A stretch of DNA of 59,029 nt from Desulfobacteraceae bacterium (GCA_024225635.1 JAAEMK010000916.1:1-59029); one strand, 5' to 3'; positions 34,853 through 44,584 are shown, numbered from the stretch's first letter. Numbers and translations: made by a program. The notes: generated from the letters alone by a model not told the origin.

Positions 34853-37800
34853 ATGGCCATCAGAACCGGATTCTATATTTGTCATTGCGGAATCAACATT
34901 GCCGGAATGGTGCGGGTGGAAGAAGTCGCGGACTATGCCCGCTCCATCGAGAATGTGGTGGTGTCGAAGGACTACAAGTTCATGTGTTCGGACCCCGGCC
35001 AGGAACTTATAGAGAAAGATATCAAGAAGTTCGGCCTCAACCGGGTGGTGGTGGCCTCCTGCTCGCCCAGGCTCCATGAGAAGACCTTCCAGAGCACCTG
35101 CATACGGGCGGGCATGAACCCCTACAATTTTCAGATGGCCTCGGTCAGGGAGCAGGTCTCCTGGGTCACTGACAACAGGGACAGCGCTACCCGTAAAGCA
35201 AAAAACCTGAGCGCCGCCGCCCTCAACCGGGTTAATTTCCACCAGTCCCTTGAATCGAGAACGGTTCCCATAAATCCCGACATCCTGGTTGTCGGCGGCG
35301 GCATTGCCGGAATGCAGGCGGCCATCGATATCGGCAACGCCGGGTTACAGGCGTATCTTGTGGAAAAGGATACCACCATCGGGGGCCACATGCTCCAGTT
35401 TGACAAGACCTTTCCCACCCTGGACTGCGCCGCCTGTATCGGTACGCCCAAGATGGTGGAGACCGCCCAGAATCCCAACATCCACCTCATGACCCTCAGC
35501 GAAATCGAGGAGGTCTCGGGCTATATCGGCAATTACACGGTAAAGGTGCGAAAGCGGGCCAGATACGTCAACGATAAATGCACGGGCTGCTCCGAATGCA
35601 CATCCGTCTGTCCGGTTTCCATCCCAAGCACCTGGGACGTGGGGCTTCTTTCCCGAAAGGCGATCTACCGGTCCTTTCCCCAGGCCGTTCCCATCACATT
35701 CGCCATTGATAAACGGGCCACCCCGCCGTGCAGGACAACCTGTCCGGCCGGCACCAATGTCCAGGGGTATGTGCAGATGGTGAAAATAGGGAACTATCAG
35801 CAGGCGTTGAACCTCATCATGGAGCGTCTTCCCCTGCCGGGGGTCCTTGGACGGGTCTGCCCCCACCCCTGCGAAAACGATTGCAGACGCGCCCTGGTGG
35901 ACTCGGCTGTCAGCATCCGGGACCTTAAACGGGTGGCTGCGGACAGGGGGGATCTTTCCAAGGTGCCCGTGACCGTGGATGAAGAGAAAGAACAGCGGGT
36001 CGCCGTGGTGGGTTCCGGTCCCGCCGGACTGACCGTTGCCTACTATCTCAGGCAAAAGGGATTCCAGGTGACATTGTTCGAAGCACGAAACAAGCCCGGC
36101 GGCATGCTCAGGTGGGGAATTCCCGACTACCGGCTGCCCCCGGCTGTCCTTGACCGGGAGATCGATCATATATTGGGCATCGGCATCATTCTCGAGACCA
36201 ACAGGGCTTTGGGCCGGGATTTTACTTTAGCAAGCCTTAAGGAGGACGGGTTTGATGCCGTCTTCCTGGGCCTTGGCACCCATGCCCCGGTAAGTCTCGG
36301 TATTGACAACGAAGACAGCGGCGGGGTGATGGATGCCGTTGATTTCTTAAATGGTGTAAACAGGGGACGGACGGAAAAAACTGGAAACACCGTTGCCGTA
36401 ATCGGCGGGGGAAACGTTGCCATGGACGCCGCCAGGGTTGCGGTCCGGCTGGGAGCAAAAAAGGTAATTGTTGTTTATCGCAGGTCGGATGCGGAAATGC
36501 CGGCGGACAAGGAGGAGATCGCGGGCGCCATGGAGGAGGGGGTCGAGTTCCTCACCCTTGCCGCTCCCACCCGGGTGCTGGTTTCCCAGGGACGGGTCGC
36601 TGGTCTGGAGTGCTTGAAAAACGAACTCGGGCCCCCGGACAAGAGCGGAAGGCGAAGGCCTGTGCCGGTGGAAAACAGCGAGTTCACGGTTGATTGCGAC
36701 ATGATCGTTCCGGCCATAGGCCAGGGGCTTGACCTCGGGGGAATGGATGAGGCGTTTGAACTTAACGCCTGGGGAACCCTGAAGGTGGATTATCAAACCA
36801 TGGAAACAAGTATTCCCGGTGTTTTTGCCGGGGGGGATGCCGTGACAGGGCCGGCGACGGTGATCGAGGCTGTGGCGGCAGGCCACCGGGTGGTCGCGGC
36901 CATGGCCCAATACCTGACGAACCGGTGTGGGGACACGATCCCGCACGGGGACACTTCTATAGAAGTGTCCCCTATTGATACAACAGAAGTGTCCCCTATT
37001 ATTACGAGCCGGAACGGGGACATTTCGGTCCAGTATGGGGACACGTTTATAAAAGTGTCCCCCAATGTCAGGGAGAAACCCCTCTTCCTCGATGCCGGCA
37101 CCCGGAAAAAGAGCTTTGACGAAGTGGATAAGGGCTTATCGGAAGAGGGGGCAAAAAAGGAAGCGGAACGATGCATCAACTGCGGCGGGTGCTGCGAATG
37201 CAAACTCTGCGTGGAAGCCTGCCAGCCGGGGGCCGTGGACCATGACATGCCGGACGAGATCAAAGAGATCAAGGTGGGGAGCATCATCACGGCAACGGGG
37301 TTCGATCCCATGGACCCTTCATCCATAAAACAGTACGGCTACGGACGCTTCCCCAACGTGTTCACCAATCTCGAATTCGAGCGCCTGAGCAACGCCACGG
37401 GCCCCACGGGGGGTAACATCCTCATCCGGGACCGGGAAGGCAACCTCACCAAAACGCCCAAGAGCGTGGCCATCCTTCACTGCATCGGCAGCAGGGACGT
37501 GAACCATCACGAGTACTGCTCCAGGGTTTGCTGCATGTATGCCCTGAAATACGGGCACCTGGTCCATGAAAAGGCGGGCCATGACGCCCTTGTATACAAT
37601 TTTTACATCGATATGCGTTGTTTTGGAAAGGGGTATGAGGAGTTTTACGCCAAGTGCCAGAACGAAGGCACTGTTTTTGTCCGGGGAAAGGTGGCCGAGA
37701 TCACGGACAGGGCCGAGTCCCCAAAGGAAGTGGGAAAACTCGTGGTGATCAGCGAAGACACCCTTTTAGGGGAACGGATTCGCATTCCCGTGGACATGGT

Positions 37801-38323
37801 GGTGCTCTGCACGGCCATGGAGGCCAGAAAAGACGCAAGGGAAGTGGGCAGGACCCTCGGCATCAACCAGGGATCGGACGGGTTCTTCCTTGAGGAGCAT
37901 CCCAAGCTCGGGCCCTTGAGCACGGCAACGGACGGTGTGTTCATCGCCGGAGCCTGCCAGGGACCCAAGGATATCCCGGACACCGTGGCCCAGGCGTCGG
38001 GGGCGGCGGCAAAGTCCCTCCAGCTTGCCTGCCGCAAGGAGGTCACGGTCTCCTCCACGGTTTCCTTTATCGACCCGGAGATCTGTGCCGGATGCAAAAC
38101 CTGCATCGGGCTATGTCCCTATACCGCCATCGGCTTTGACGAGCGCCGGAGGGTATCCGTGGTCAACGAGGCGCTCTGCAAGGGGTGCGGCTCCTGTTCG
38201 GGTTTCTGTCCCAGCGGCGCCGCCCAGGTGAAACACTTTAATGAGAAACAGCTGTTTGCGGAACTTACCGGGGTGCTGGACAGCATAAACCGTTTGAACA
38301 CCAACGACCGGGGTCAGGCTTAG
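34853..38323 (+). CDS. hdrA: HdrA-like flavoprotein with embedded GltD-type NAD(P)H module
   Basis: 1156 residues. HdrA N-terminus with CHCGINI, FAD site VVGGGIAGMQA (about 144), ferredoxin motif CTGCSECTSVCPV (about 242), then an inserted module of about 400 residues like the small subunit of glutamate synthase: CRTTCPAGTN and CPHPCENDC clusters, FAD site VGSGPAGLTVAYYL (about 383) and NAD(P) site IGGGNVAMDAARV (about 514). The HdrA part resumes with CINCGGCCECKLC (about 774) and ends with two [4Fe-4S] motifs, CAGCKTCIGLCP and CKGCGSCSGFCP. In related complexes HdrA bifurcates electrons; the GltD part would let it use NAD(P)H directly. A palindromic repeat insertion codes residues about 693-737. 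Cytoplasmic. Confidence 0.9.
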   Translation: MAIRTGFYICHCGINIAGMVRVEEVADYARSIENVVVSKDYKFMCSDPGQELIEKDIKKFGLNRVVVASCSPRLHEKTFQSTCIRAGMNPYNFQMASVREQVSWVTDNRDSATRKAKNLSAAALNRVNFHQSLESRTVPINPDILVVGGGIAGMQAAIDIGNAGLQAYLVEKDTTIGGHMLQFDKTFPTLDCAACIGTPKMVETAQNPNIHLMTLSEIEEVSGYIGNYTVKVRKRARYVNDKCTGCSECTSVCPVSIPSTWDVGLLSRKAIYRSFPQAVPITFAIDKRATPPCRTTCPAGTNVQGYVQMVKIGNYQQALNLIMERLPLPGVLGRVCPHPCENDCRRALVDSAVSIRDLKRVAADRGDLSKVPVTVDEEKEQRVAVVGSGPAGLTVAYYLRQKGFQVTLFEARNKPGGMLRWGIPDYRLPPAVLDREIDHILGIGIILETNRALGRDFTLASLKEDGFDAVFLGLGTHAPVSLGIDNEDSGGVMDAVDFLNGVNRGRTEKTGNTVAVIGGGNVAMDAARVAVRLGAKKVIVVYRRSDAEMPADKEEIAGAMEEGVEFLTLAAPTRVLVSQGRVAGLECLKNELGPPDKSGRRRPVPVENSEFTVDCDMIVPAIGQGLDLGGMDEAFELNAWGTLKVDYQTMETSIPGVFAGGDAVTGPATVIEAVAAGHRVVAAMAQYLTNRCGDTIPHGDTSIEVSPIDTTEVSPIITSRNGDISVQYGDTFIKVSPNVREKPLFLDAGTRKKSFDEVDKGLSEEGAKKEAERCINCGGCCECKLCVEACQPGAVDHDMPDEIKEIKVGSIITATGFDPMDPSSIKQYGYGRFPNVFTNLEFERLSNATGPTGGNILIRDREGNLTKTPKSVAILHCIGSRDVNHHEYCSRVCCMYALKYGHLVHEKAGHDALVYNFYIDMRCFGKGYEEFYAKCQNEGTVFVRGKVAEITDRAESPKEVGKLVVISEDTLLGERIRIPVDMVVLCTAMEARKDAREVGRTLGINQGSDGFFLEEHPKLGPLSTATDGVFIAGACQGPKDIPDTVAQASGAAAKSLQLACRKEVTVSSTVSFIDPEICAGCKTCIGLCPYTAIGFDERRRVSVVNEALCKGCGSCSGFCPSGAAQVKHFNEKQLFAELTGVLDSINRLNTNDRGQA
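36929..37063. repeat. REP-like palindromes inserted in frame in hdrA
   Basis: About 135 bases made of repeated ggggacac / gtgtcccc arms: ggggacacttctatagaagtgtcccc is a perfect palindrome at 36948-36973, and ggggacacgtttataaaagtgtcccc at 37037-37062 is another, nearly perfect. Further single arms lie between. The block is a multiple of three and open in frame, coding short Gly-Asp-Thr and Val-Ser-Pro units. It lies in the linker between the GltD module and the HdrA C-terminal part. Confidence 0.85.
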
Positions 38324-38423
38324 CTTAAAAAAGTCGGGGTCAGGCTTAGCTTATTGATTTAATAACTCATTTCTTTGGATCTAATGACAATAAGCTAAGC
38401 CTGACCCCTATAAGCTTGACCCC
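38310..38423. repeat. Second REP-like family at the 3' end of hdrA
   Basis: Two direct copies of ggggtcaggcttagctta (38310-38327, 38336-38353) and one inverted copy (38391-38408), then a partial arm taagcttgacccc to 38423. Copies two and three can form a long hairpin. The TAG inside the first copy is the stop codon of hdrA. The element separates hdrA from the mvhD gene and may affect mRNA stability. Confidence 0.85.
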
Positions 38424-38458
38424 AAACGAAGAAGGATAATTAATCAAGGAGGAGAGGG

Positions 38459-38881
38459 ATGAAGCGTTTCGAACCCACGATCATCGCATTTGTCTGTAAC
38501 TGGTGCACCTATACTGCCGCGGACCTTGCCGGAACCAGCCGACAGAAGTACCCTCCCAATGTAAGGCTGATACGGGTGATGTGCACGGGCATGGTGGACC
38601 CGAAATATGTGGTCAAGGCATTTTTGTCCGGGGCCGATGCCGTGCTGGTGAGCGGCTGCCATCCGGGGGACTGCCACTACATCAACGGCAACTACAAGGC
38701 CAGGCGCAGGATCAGGCTGCTCCATGGGATACTGGAGCGGTTCGGCATCGACAGGGAGCGGCTGCGGCTCACCTGGATCGGGGCAAGCGACGGCATCGAA
38801 TTTGCCAAGGTGATCCATACCATGGTGGCAGAGATCAAAGAGCTGGGGCCTGCTGTTTCCGATATGAAACTGGTAATTTAG
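38459..38881 (+). CDS. mvhD: MvhD-type iron-sulfur electron-transfer subunit
   Basis: 140 residues, the normal size of MvhD/FlpD proteins, which carry one [2Fe-2S] cluster and pass electrons from a hydrogenase or dehydrogenase to HdrA. The expected Cys pattern is present: CNWCTYTAADLAG near residue 13, VMCTGMVDP near 40, and SGCHPGDCHY near 65. The ribosome site aaggagg is strong. It follows hdrA after the repeat block and precedes the FdhB-like gene. No hydrogenase genes are nearby, so the electron donor is probably the FdhB-like protein or NAD(P)H. Confidence 0.92.
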   Translation: MKRFEPTIIAFVCNWCTYTAADLAGTSRQKYPPNVRLIRVMCTGMVDPKYVVKAFLSGADAVLVSGCHPGDCHYINGNYKARRRIRLLHGILERFGIDRERLRLTWIGASDGIEFAKVIHTMVAEIKELGPAVSDMKLVI

Positions 38882-38891
38882 GGGGAACTTG

Positions 38892-40049
38892 ATGGAAGAA
38901 ACCTATGAGATCCGTGGAACCAACCTGCTGGATAGTGTGCAAAAGCTTCTTGCCTCTGTGTTTGAAACAAGCAGCGTCACCTCGATGCTCGTGCCGGTCC
39001 GCCACCCCACCACCCATGTGCTGATGCCGACCCTTGTTTCAGATTCAGGGGAGCTTGGGGGGGCGGATCCATTCTCCCCCTGTTTTCCGCTCAATTCGGC
39101 CAAGCTTGTGTCAAAGCTGACCAAGAAGCATTCCAACGAAATCATGGCTGCGGTGCTCCGCCCCTGCGAACTGCGGGCCCTGGTGGAACTTGTGAAGATC
39201 AAGCAGGCCACCATGGATAATCTTATTACCATCTCTTTTGACTGTGCCGGGGCCTGGCCCAACCGGGAATACAACAAAGCGACGGCTAAAGGAAAAGGAG
39301 AAGAGGGCGGAGGAGAGACCCGCACCCTTGAATTCATGGCCCAACGCCTGGAATCAAAGTTTAACGATGAAACCGACAAACAGCTTGCAACTGCCTGCCG
39401 GGTCTGCACGGAGCCGTTTCCGGAAACCGCCGATATCTGCATCACCCTCCTTGACCACGACAGCGGGGCCATCGGGGTATTCGCCGCTAGTGACAAGGGC
39501 AGGGAGATCATTACGGGCCGGGCATTTGAGGCTATTGAAGCAAAATCCCTTCCTCCAACACGGATTGATACAATGAAGGCCGTGATTCAGCGTAGAAAAG
39601 AGGCGGGGAAAAAGGTGTTTGACGGGGTTGCCCGGGAGACGGCGAACATGGAGGACCTCGGGAACTATCTTGCATCCTGCGTCAACTGTTACAACTGCCG
39701 GGTGGCCTGCCCGGTCTGCTTCTGCAGGGAGTGCGTGTTTAACACGGATGTCTTTGATTACGAGCCCTTTCAATACGCGGCCTGGGCAAAGGACAAGGGA
39801 ACCCTTCGCATGCCCATGGACACGGTGTTTTTCCATCTGACCCGGATGATCCACATGGGACTCTCCTGTGTGGGATGCGGCCAGTGCTCCAACGCGTGCC
39901 CCAACGACATAAGGCTGGCCGAGCTGTTCACGGCCGTGGGAAAGGACGCCCAGCAGGGGTTTGGTTATGAGGCCGGCAAGAACATGGACGATCCGTTTCC
40001 CCTGTCCGTGTTTTTTGAAGACGAATTCAAGGATGTCACAGGCATATAG
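38892..40049 (+). CDS. FdhB/FrhB-like flavin iron-sulfur subunit
   Basis: 385 residues from the ATG at 38892 (ggggga upstream). It matches the coenzyme F420 hydrogenase/dehydrogenase beta-subunit family (FrhB/FdhB), which binds FAD and [4Fe-4S] clusters. Visible sites: CELRALVELVKI in the N-terminal domain, the Cys-rich block CVNCYNCRVACPVCFC...C (about 258-280) and a C-terminal ferredoxin motif CVGCGQCSNACPND (about 318). Family members are found beside HdrA-MvhD in sulfate reducers, where they are thought to feed electrons from NAD(P)H, formate or F420-like carriers. Here it sits between mvhD and the second HdrA. Confidence 0.85.
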   Translation: MEETYEIRGTNLLDSVQKLLASVFETSSVTSMLVPVRHPTTHVLMPTLVSDSGELGGADPFSPCFPLNSAKLVSKLTKKHSNEIMAAVLRPCELRALVELVKIKQATMDNLITISFDCAGAWPNREYNKATAKGKGEEGGGETRTLEFMAQRLESKFNDETDKQLATACRVCTEPFPETADICITLLDHDSGAIGVFAASDKGREIITGRAFEAIEAKSLPPTRIDTMKAVIQRRKEAGKKVFDGVARETANMEDLGNYLASCVNCYNCRVACPVCFCRECVFNTDVFDYEPFQYAAWAKDKGTLRMPMDTVFFHLTRMIHMGLSCVGCGQCSNACPNDIRLAELFTAVGKDAQQGFGYEAGKNMDDPFPLSVFFEDEFKDVTGI

Positions 40050-40078
40050 TAACGGTTCTTTAAAACCTGAGAGGGATT

Positions 40079-43000
40079 ATGGGTGAGAAACAGGGAAAAG
40101 CATTGGTGGTTGGCGCCGGCATCAGCGGGATCAGGTCCGCCCTTGATCTTGCGGAATCCGGCTGTGACGTGACCTTGATCGACGCAGCGCCCCACATGGG
40201 AGGGGTGCTTTCCAAGCTGGAATACCAGTTTCCCACGGACGGCTGCGGCATGTGCCGGATGCTTCCCATGGCGGACAGGGACACCTGCCTCCAGGCATGC
40301 CTCCGGAAAGGGCTTGTCCATGGGGGAATAAACCTCATGCTCTCAACAACCTTGAAGGGACTCGAGGGCGAAGCAGGCAAATACCGGGTAACCCTTGAGA
40401 CCGAGCCCTGCATCATCGATCCCCGCCTGTGCACCGGGTGCGACAAGTGCTCCGAGGTGTGTCCCGTGACGATCCCGGATTCCTTCAACCAGGGGCTTTC
40501 CACAACCAAGGCCGTTCACCTGCCTGTTTCCCACGCCATTCCAAACGTCTACACCATTGACATGGATCACTGCACCCTCTGCGGCGAGTGCGAAACGGTC
40601 TGCCCCTTTGGCGCCATCCATCTTCCGGGTGAGGGCAGGCTGGAATTAAAGATTCCCCGGACCCGTATGGAGATGGATGTGGGGGCGGTGGTGCTGGCCT
40701 GCGGCATTGACTATTATGATCCCCGCACCGGGGTCGACACCTTTGGGTACAAGGAGCTTAAGGATGTGGTCTCCAACATCGAGCTTGAGCGCATTCTGAG
40801 CGGGACAGGCCCCTTTGAAGGTTCCCTCAAACGTCCCTCCGACGGCAAAGAGCCGGACCGCATGGCCTGGATTCAGTGCGTGGGATCAAGGGACCTGGAG
40901 TTCCCGGCCTGCTCCTCGGTCTGCTGCATGATCGCCCTGAAGGAGGCGGTTCTTGTGAGGAAACGCTCCCGGTGTACCATTGAAACCGTGATCTATTACA
41001 TGGACATGCGGTGTTTCAGCAAGGAGTTCGAGGCCTACCGCAGGCGGGCGGAGAACGAGTATGGCGTGATCCTGAAAAAGGGGCGTCCCCATTCGGTACG
41101 CTACAATCGCAATACAGGGGGCCTCGGCATTTACATCACCGGCGATTCAGGAGTCCGGGAGGATGAGGAGTACGACATGGTGGTCCTTTCCCTGGGCCAG
41201 CGGCCTGGAAAAGGCGTTAAAGAGCTTTCCCAGGTTACCGGCATCGGTCTCAACCCCCTGGGCTTTTTCGAAGAGCCCCCGTTGTGGGAATATGACAAGA
41301 CCGGGGTGTTTGCCGCAGGATCAGCCTCGGGCTTGAAGGACATCGGCGAATCCGTGATCCATTCCTCCTCGGCATCGGCCATGGCCCTGAAGGTGATCCA
41401 TGAAGCAGGGAGTTCCCATGATGAGGGGAGCGAACCGCTGAACGGTTTCCGGGACGTATCCGCCCAGGTACCCGATATCGGTGTGGTTCTCTGTCAATGT
41501 CCCAGTGGACCGGATATCGAACACCAGGTCAGGTCCATCGCAGCAAGGGATGTCCATGTATCGGGGGTGATGGCGATGGACCGGATCTGCACCAGGGAAG
41601 GGTGGGACGGAATGCTCGAAGCCCTTGCCGAAAAAAACTTCAACCGCATTCTGGTGCTTGCCTGCTCCCCCCAGCTGTTTCTTGATAAAAAGGATGCCGT
41701 CTCAAGGGCCATGGATCTTGATCCCGCCTATATCGATTTTGCCGATCTTGGAAAGGGGGAAGCCCTTGCTTCCACGGTGAAGATGGGCCTTGCAAGGATT
41801 CGTTACGCAAACAGGCTCAATTCCATGGCATGGGCCATGGTGCCGAAGGTTTTGGTGGCGGGTGGGGGAATAGGGGGCATGACCGCGGCCCTTTCCGTTG
41901 CGGACAGCGGGTTTCAGGCGGTGCTTGTTGAAAGGGGGCCCCGGCTGGGAGGCAATCTTCTCTGGCTTGACGTGGATATCACCGGAAACGACTTCGGCCG
42001 GCTCCTTGAGAATACATGCCGGCGGGTGGAGAACCATCCGGGCATACGGGTATTTACCAATACCGTTATCGAGGACTCCAACGGCGTACCTGGCAATTAC
42101 GTCACAAAACTCAAACCTTGCGGGAACAATAGCGGAGAAAATACCGCCACCGCAAACCTCGATACCGGCGAAAACGACGGTAAAATCATCGAGCACGGCG
42201 CGGTGATCCTGGCCACCGGCGGACGGGAGGCGGAAACCACCGCCCATGGCCACGGCACAAACGACGCTGTCATGACCAACCGGGAACTGGAACAGGGGCT
42301 CAAGGCAAAGACCGTCGATCCCGTGAACATGCAGGTGGCCGTGATGATCCAGTGCGTGGATTCCAGGATCGACTCCAGGGAATACTGCAGCCGGATCTGC
42401 TGCAAATCCTCCCTTAAGAACGCACTTGAAATGAAACGCCTCAACCCGGACCTGGACATCTATGTGCTCTACCGGGAGATGATGTCCTACGGATTTTCAG
42501 AAATTTATTTCAAGGAGGCAAGGGAAAAGGGGGTTATCTTTATCCGGTACGGCCCGGACCGGAAGCCCGAAGTCTTTTCCGGCCCGGACGGAACCATGGT
42601 AAAGGTGCATGAACCGCTCCTCCACCGGCCCATGGAAATCCGGTCCGATCTTGTGGTCCTTGCCACGGGCATTGTTCCGTCAACACTCCATCCCCTGGCC
42701 GCCCTGTTTGATGCTGAAGTTGACGACTACAGTTTCTTCAAGGAGGCGGATTCCAAATGGAGACCCGTGGACGCCGTCAACGGCGGGGTGTTTGCCTGCG
42801 GCCTTGCCCTGGGGCCAAGGGACGCAAAGGAGAGCATGGCCTCTGCCAGGGCCGCCGCCATGGGAGCCGTCCGCCTGATCAGCCGCAGGCCCCCGGGTGT
42901 CTCCCTTGTCACCGCCGGAATCAAGCACAGCCTTTGCACCCTGTGTGAACGGTGCATCGATTCCTGCGTCTATGGCGCAAGGACCCTTGACGCGGATGCA

Positions 43001-43132
43001 GGCAAAATCGGGATCGATCCCGTGGCCTGCCAGGGCTGCGGTTCCTGTGCCGCTGTCTGCACCAACAGCGCCTCGTTTTTGAACAATTATCTGGATCAGC
43101 AGATGCTCGAAATCATCGATGCTGCAATTTGA
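40079..43132 (+). CDS. Tandem HdrA-HdrA fusion protein (Qmo-like)
   Basis: 1017 residues made of two HdrA-type halves. Half one: FAD site VVGAGISGIRSA (about 10), ferredoxin motifs CTGCDKCSEVCPV (about 119) and CTLCGECETVCPFGA (about 164), and a C-terminal HdrA part with MDMRCFSKEFE. Half two: short VhuD-like linking domain VVLCQCPSG... (about 465), FAD site VAGGGIGGMTAA (about 592), then CTLCERCIDSC (about 953) and CQGCGSCAAVC (about 984), both lacking the usual Pro after the last Cys. QmoA/QmoB of sulfate reducers are related but separate. Probably a second flavin centre in the same complex. Confidence 0.88.
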   Translation: MGEKQGKALVVGAGISGIRSALDLAESGCDVTLIDAAPHMGGVLSKLEYQFPTDGCGMCRMLPMADRDTCLQACLRKGLVHGGINLMLSTTLKGLEGEAGKYRVTLETEPCIIDPRLCTGCDKCSEVCPVTIPDSFNQGLSTTKAVHLPVSHAIPNVYTIDMDHCTLCGECETVCPFGAIHLPGEGRLELKIPRTRMEMDVGAVVLACGIDYYDPRTGVDTFGYKELKDVVSNIELERILSGTGPFEGSLKRPSDGKEPDRMAWIQCVGSRDLEFPACSSVCCMIALKEAVLVRKRSRCTIETVIYYMDMRCFSKEFEAYRRRAENEYGVILKKGRPHSVRYNRNTGGLGIYITGDSGVREDEEYDMVVLSLGQRPGKGVKELSQVTGIGLNPLGFFEEPPLWEYDKTGVFAAGSASGLKDIGESVIHSSSASAMALKVIHEAGSSHDEGSEPLNGFRDVSAQVPDIGVVLCQCPSGPDIEHQVRSIAARDVHVSGVMAMDRICTREGWDGMLEALAEKNFNRILVLACSPQLFLDKKDAVSRAMDLDPAYIDFADLGKGEALASTVKMGLARIRYANRLNSMAWAMVPKVLVAGGGIGGMTAALSVADSGFQAVLVERGPRLGGNLLWLDVDITGNDFGRLLENTCRRVENHPGIRVFTNTVIEDSNGVPGNYVTKLKPCGNNSGENTATANLDTGENDGKIIEHGAVILATGGREAETTAHGHGTNDAVMTNRELEQGLKAKTVDPVNMQVAVMIQCVDSRIDSREYCSRICCKSSLKNALEMKRLNPDLDIYVLYREMMSYGFSEIYFKEAREKGVIFIRYGPDRKPEVFSGPDGTMVKVHEPLLHRPMEIRSDLVVLATGIVPSTLHPLAALFDAEVDDYSFFKEADSKWRPVDAVNGGVFACGLALGPRDAKESMASARAAAMGAVRLISRRPPGVSLVTAGIKHSLCTLCERCIDSCVYGARTLDADAGKIGIDPVACQGCGSCAAVCTNSASFLNNYLDQQMLEIIDAAI

Positions 43133-43141
43133 GGTGACTTT

Positions 43142-43669
43142 ATGGATGAAATGTTAAGGTTAAAAACAACGCTCAATTCCTGTATCCAGTGCGGCACCTG
43201 CACCGCTTCCTGTCCCAATGAGTTTGACATGGATTTGGCGCCCAGGAAGCTGTGGCGCATGGTGCTCATGGACCGGCACGAGGAGATCTTTGACAGCCGG
43301 ACCTTTACCCTCTGCTCCTCCTGTTATCTTTGCACCCTGCGTTGCCCCAGGGGCCTTCCCTTGACCGCCGCCATGGCAAAGCTCAAGGCCGTTGCCGCAA
43401 AGAGCGACCTTGCAAAGCACCGGACAAGCACCCGGTTCTACAAGAGTTTCATGGAAAGCGTCCGCCGCCACGGCCGGGTGAGGGAAGGGGAGTTCATGGG
43501 TCTTTATTTCCTTGCCATGAAAAACCCGCTTCTTCCCCTTCGCTTTGCATCCCTTGGTATTCAGCTGATTAAGAAAAACAAGGTGGCCTTTGAACTTCCC
43601 GCTAAATCAGGGGTTGGAAACCTGGACCGGCTGTTTAAAAAGGCGGCCGAGATCGAGGAGGAATCATGA
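43142..43669 (+). CDS. hdrC: Heterodisulfide reductase subunit C-like
   Basis: 175 residues with two [4Fe-4S] motifs, CIQCGTCTASCPN (about 15) and CSSCYLCTLRCPRGL (about 58). It follows the usual size and layout of HdrC, the electron wire between HdrA and HdrB. The stop overlaps the hdrB start (ATGA). Cytoplasmic. Confidence 0.93.
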   Translation: MDEMLRLKTTLNSCIQCGTCTASCPNEFDMDLAPRKLWRMVLMDRHEEIFDSRTFTLCSSCYLCTLRCPRGLPLTAAMAKLKAVAAKSDLAKHRTSTRFYKSFMESVRRHGRVREGEFMGLYFLAMKNPLLPLRFASLGIQLIKKNKVAFELPAKSGVGNLDRLFKKAAEIEEES

Positions 43670-44556
43670 ACTATACCTATTATCCCGGCTGTTCCCTGTC
43701 AGGTTCGGCAATGGAGTATGATGTGTCCACAAGGGCCGTTATGGCTCGCCTCGGGATTACCCTCACCGAGATCGATGACTGGAACTGCTGCGGCGCCACG
43801 GCCGCCGAGGCGGTGAGTTCCCTTCTCTGTTCCGCCCTGGGGGCGAGGAACCTGGCCCTTGCTGAAAGCATGGACCCTTCCTCGGATATTCTCGTGCCCT
43901 GCAGCGCCTGTTACCTGAACCTTAAAAAGGTGGAAATGGAGCGTAAAGAAAATCCGGAACTTGCGAAAAACCTCGACATCATCCTGGCCGGGGAAGAGCT
44001 TGCAATTAACAATCCTCCCAAAGTGAGGCATCTCCTGGACGTGCTGGTCAACGACATCACCCCCGACACCATTCTCAAACACACGACCCGGCCCCTCACC
44101 GGACTCAGGATCGCCCCCTACTACGGCTGCCAGTGCTTGAGGCCCTATGGAGTCTTTGACGACCCTGAAGCTCCCGCCTCCATGGACGGGCTGCTTGAGG
44201 CCTGCGGCGCCCGGGTGGCCGAGTGGGATATGGGCGCCCGTTGCTGCGGGGCTTCGAACATGAGCACAAAGCCGGAAACCGCCAAAAAGCTTGTCCAAAA
44301 GATCCTCATGGATGCCAGGGGAGCCGACGCCATTGCAACGGTCTGCCCCATGTGCCAGCTCAACCTGGAGGGGTTCCAGCGGGAGATATCACGGGAGGCT
44401 TCCACCGACCTTGCCATCTCCGTCCTTTACCTGCCCCAGATCATCGGTATTGCCCTGGGGCTTGACCAGAGCGAGGTCAGGCTTGAAAAAAACCTTGCCC
44501 TGAAACCTTCTTTAAAGGAGAAACTTTCGAAGGCTGAGTTCATGATACCCAATTGA
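43666..44556 (+). CDS. hdrB: Heterodisulfide reductase subunit B-like
   Basis: 296 residues with two complete CCG domains: YYPGCSLSG...WNCCGATAA...PCSACYLN and PYYGCQCLRP...ARCCGASNM...CPMCQLN. In methanogen HdrB these ligate two non-cubane [4Fe-4S] clusters that reduce a disulfide. In sulfate reducers the physiological acceptor of HdrABC is uncertain (a DsrC-type trisulfide or another thiol has been proposed); nothing here settles it. Last gene of the hdr set before pntAB. Confidence 0.93.
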   Translation: MNYTYYPGCSLSGSAMEYDVSTRAVMARLGITLTEIDDWNCCGATAAEAVSSLLCSALGARNLALAESMDPSSDILVPCSACYLNLKKVEMERKENPELAKNLDIILAGEELAINNPPKVRHLLDVLVNDITPDTILKHTTRPLTGLRIAPYYGCQCLRPYGVFDDPEAPASMDGLLEACGARVAEWDMGARCCGASNMSTKPETAKKLVQKILMDARGADAIATVCPMCQLNLEGFQREISREASTDLAISVLYLPQIIGIALGLDQSEVRLEKNLALKPSLKEKLSKAEFMIPN

Positions 44557-44584
44557 TACCATAAGCCTGTGCCGGGGAAAACAG

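Noticed and set aside
35345-36169. Minus-strand open frame of 274 codons opposite hdrA.
   Set aside because: Shadow of a GC-rich coding region; hdrA motifs are intact throughout.
38324-38458. The large hairpin in the repeat after hdrA as an intrinsic terminator.
   Set aside because: No T tract follows, and the genes beyond belong to the same complex.
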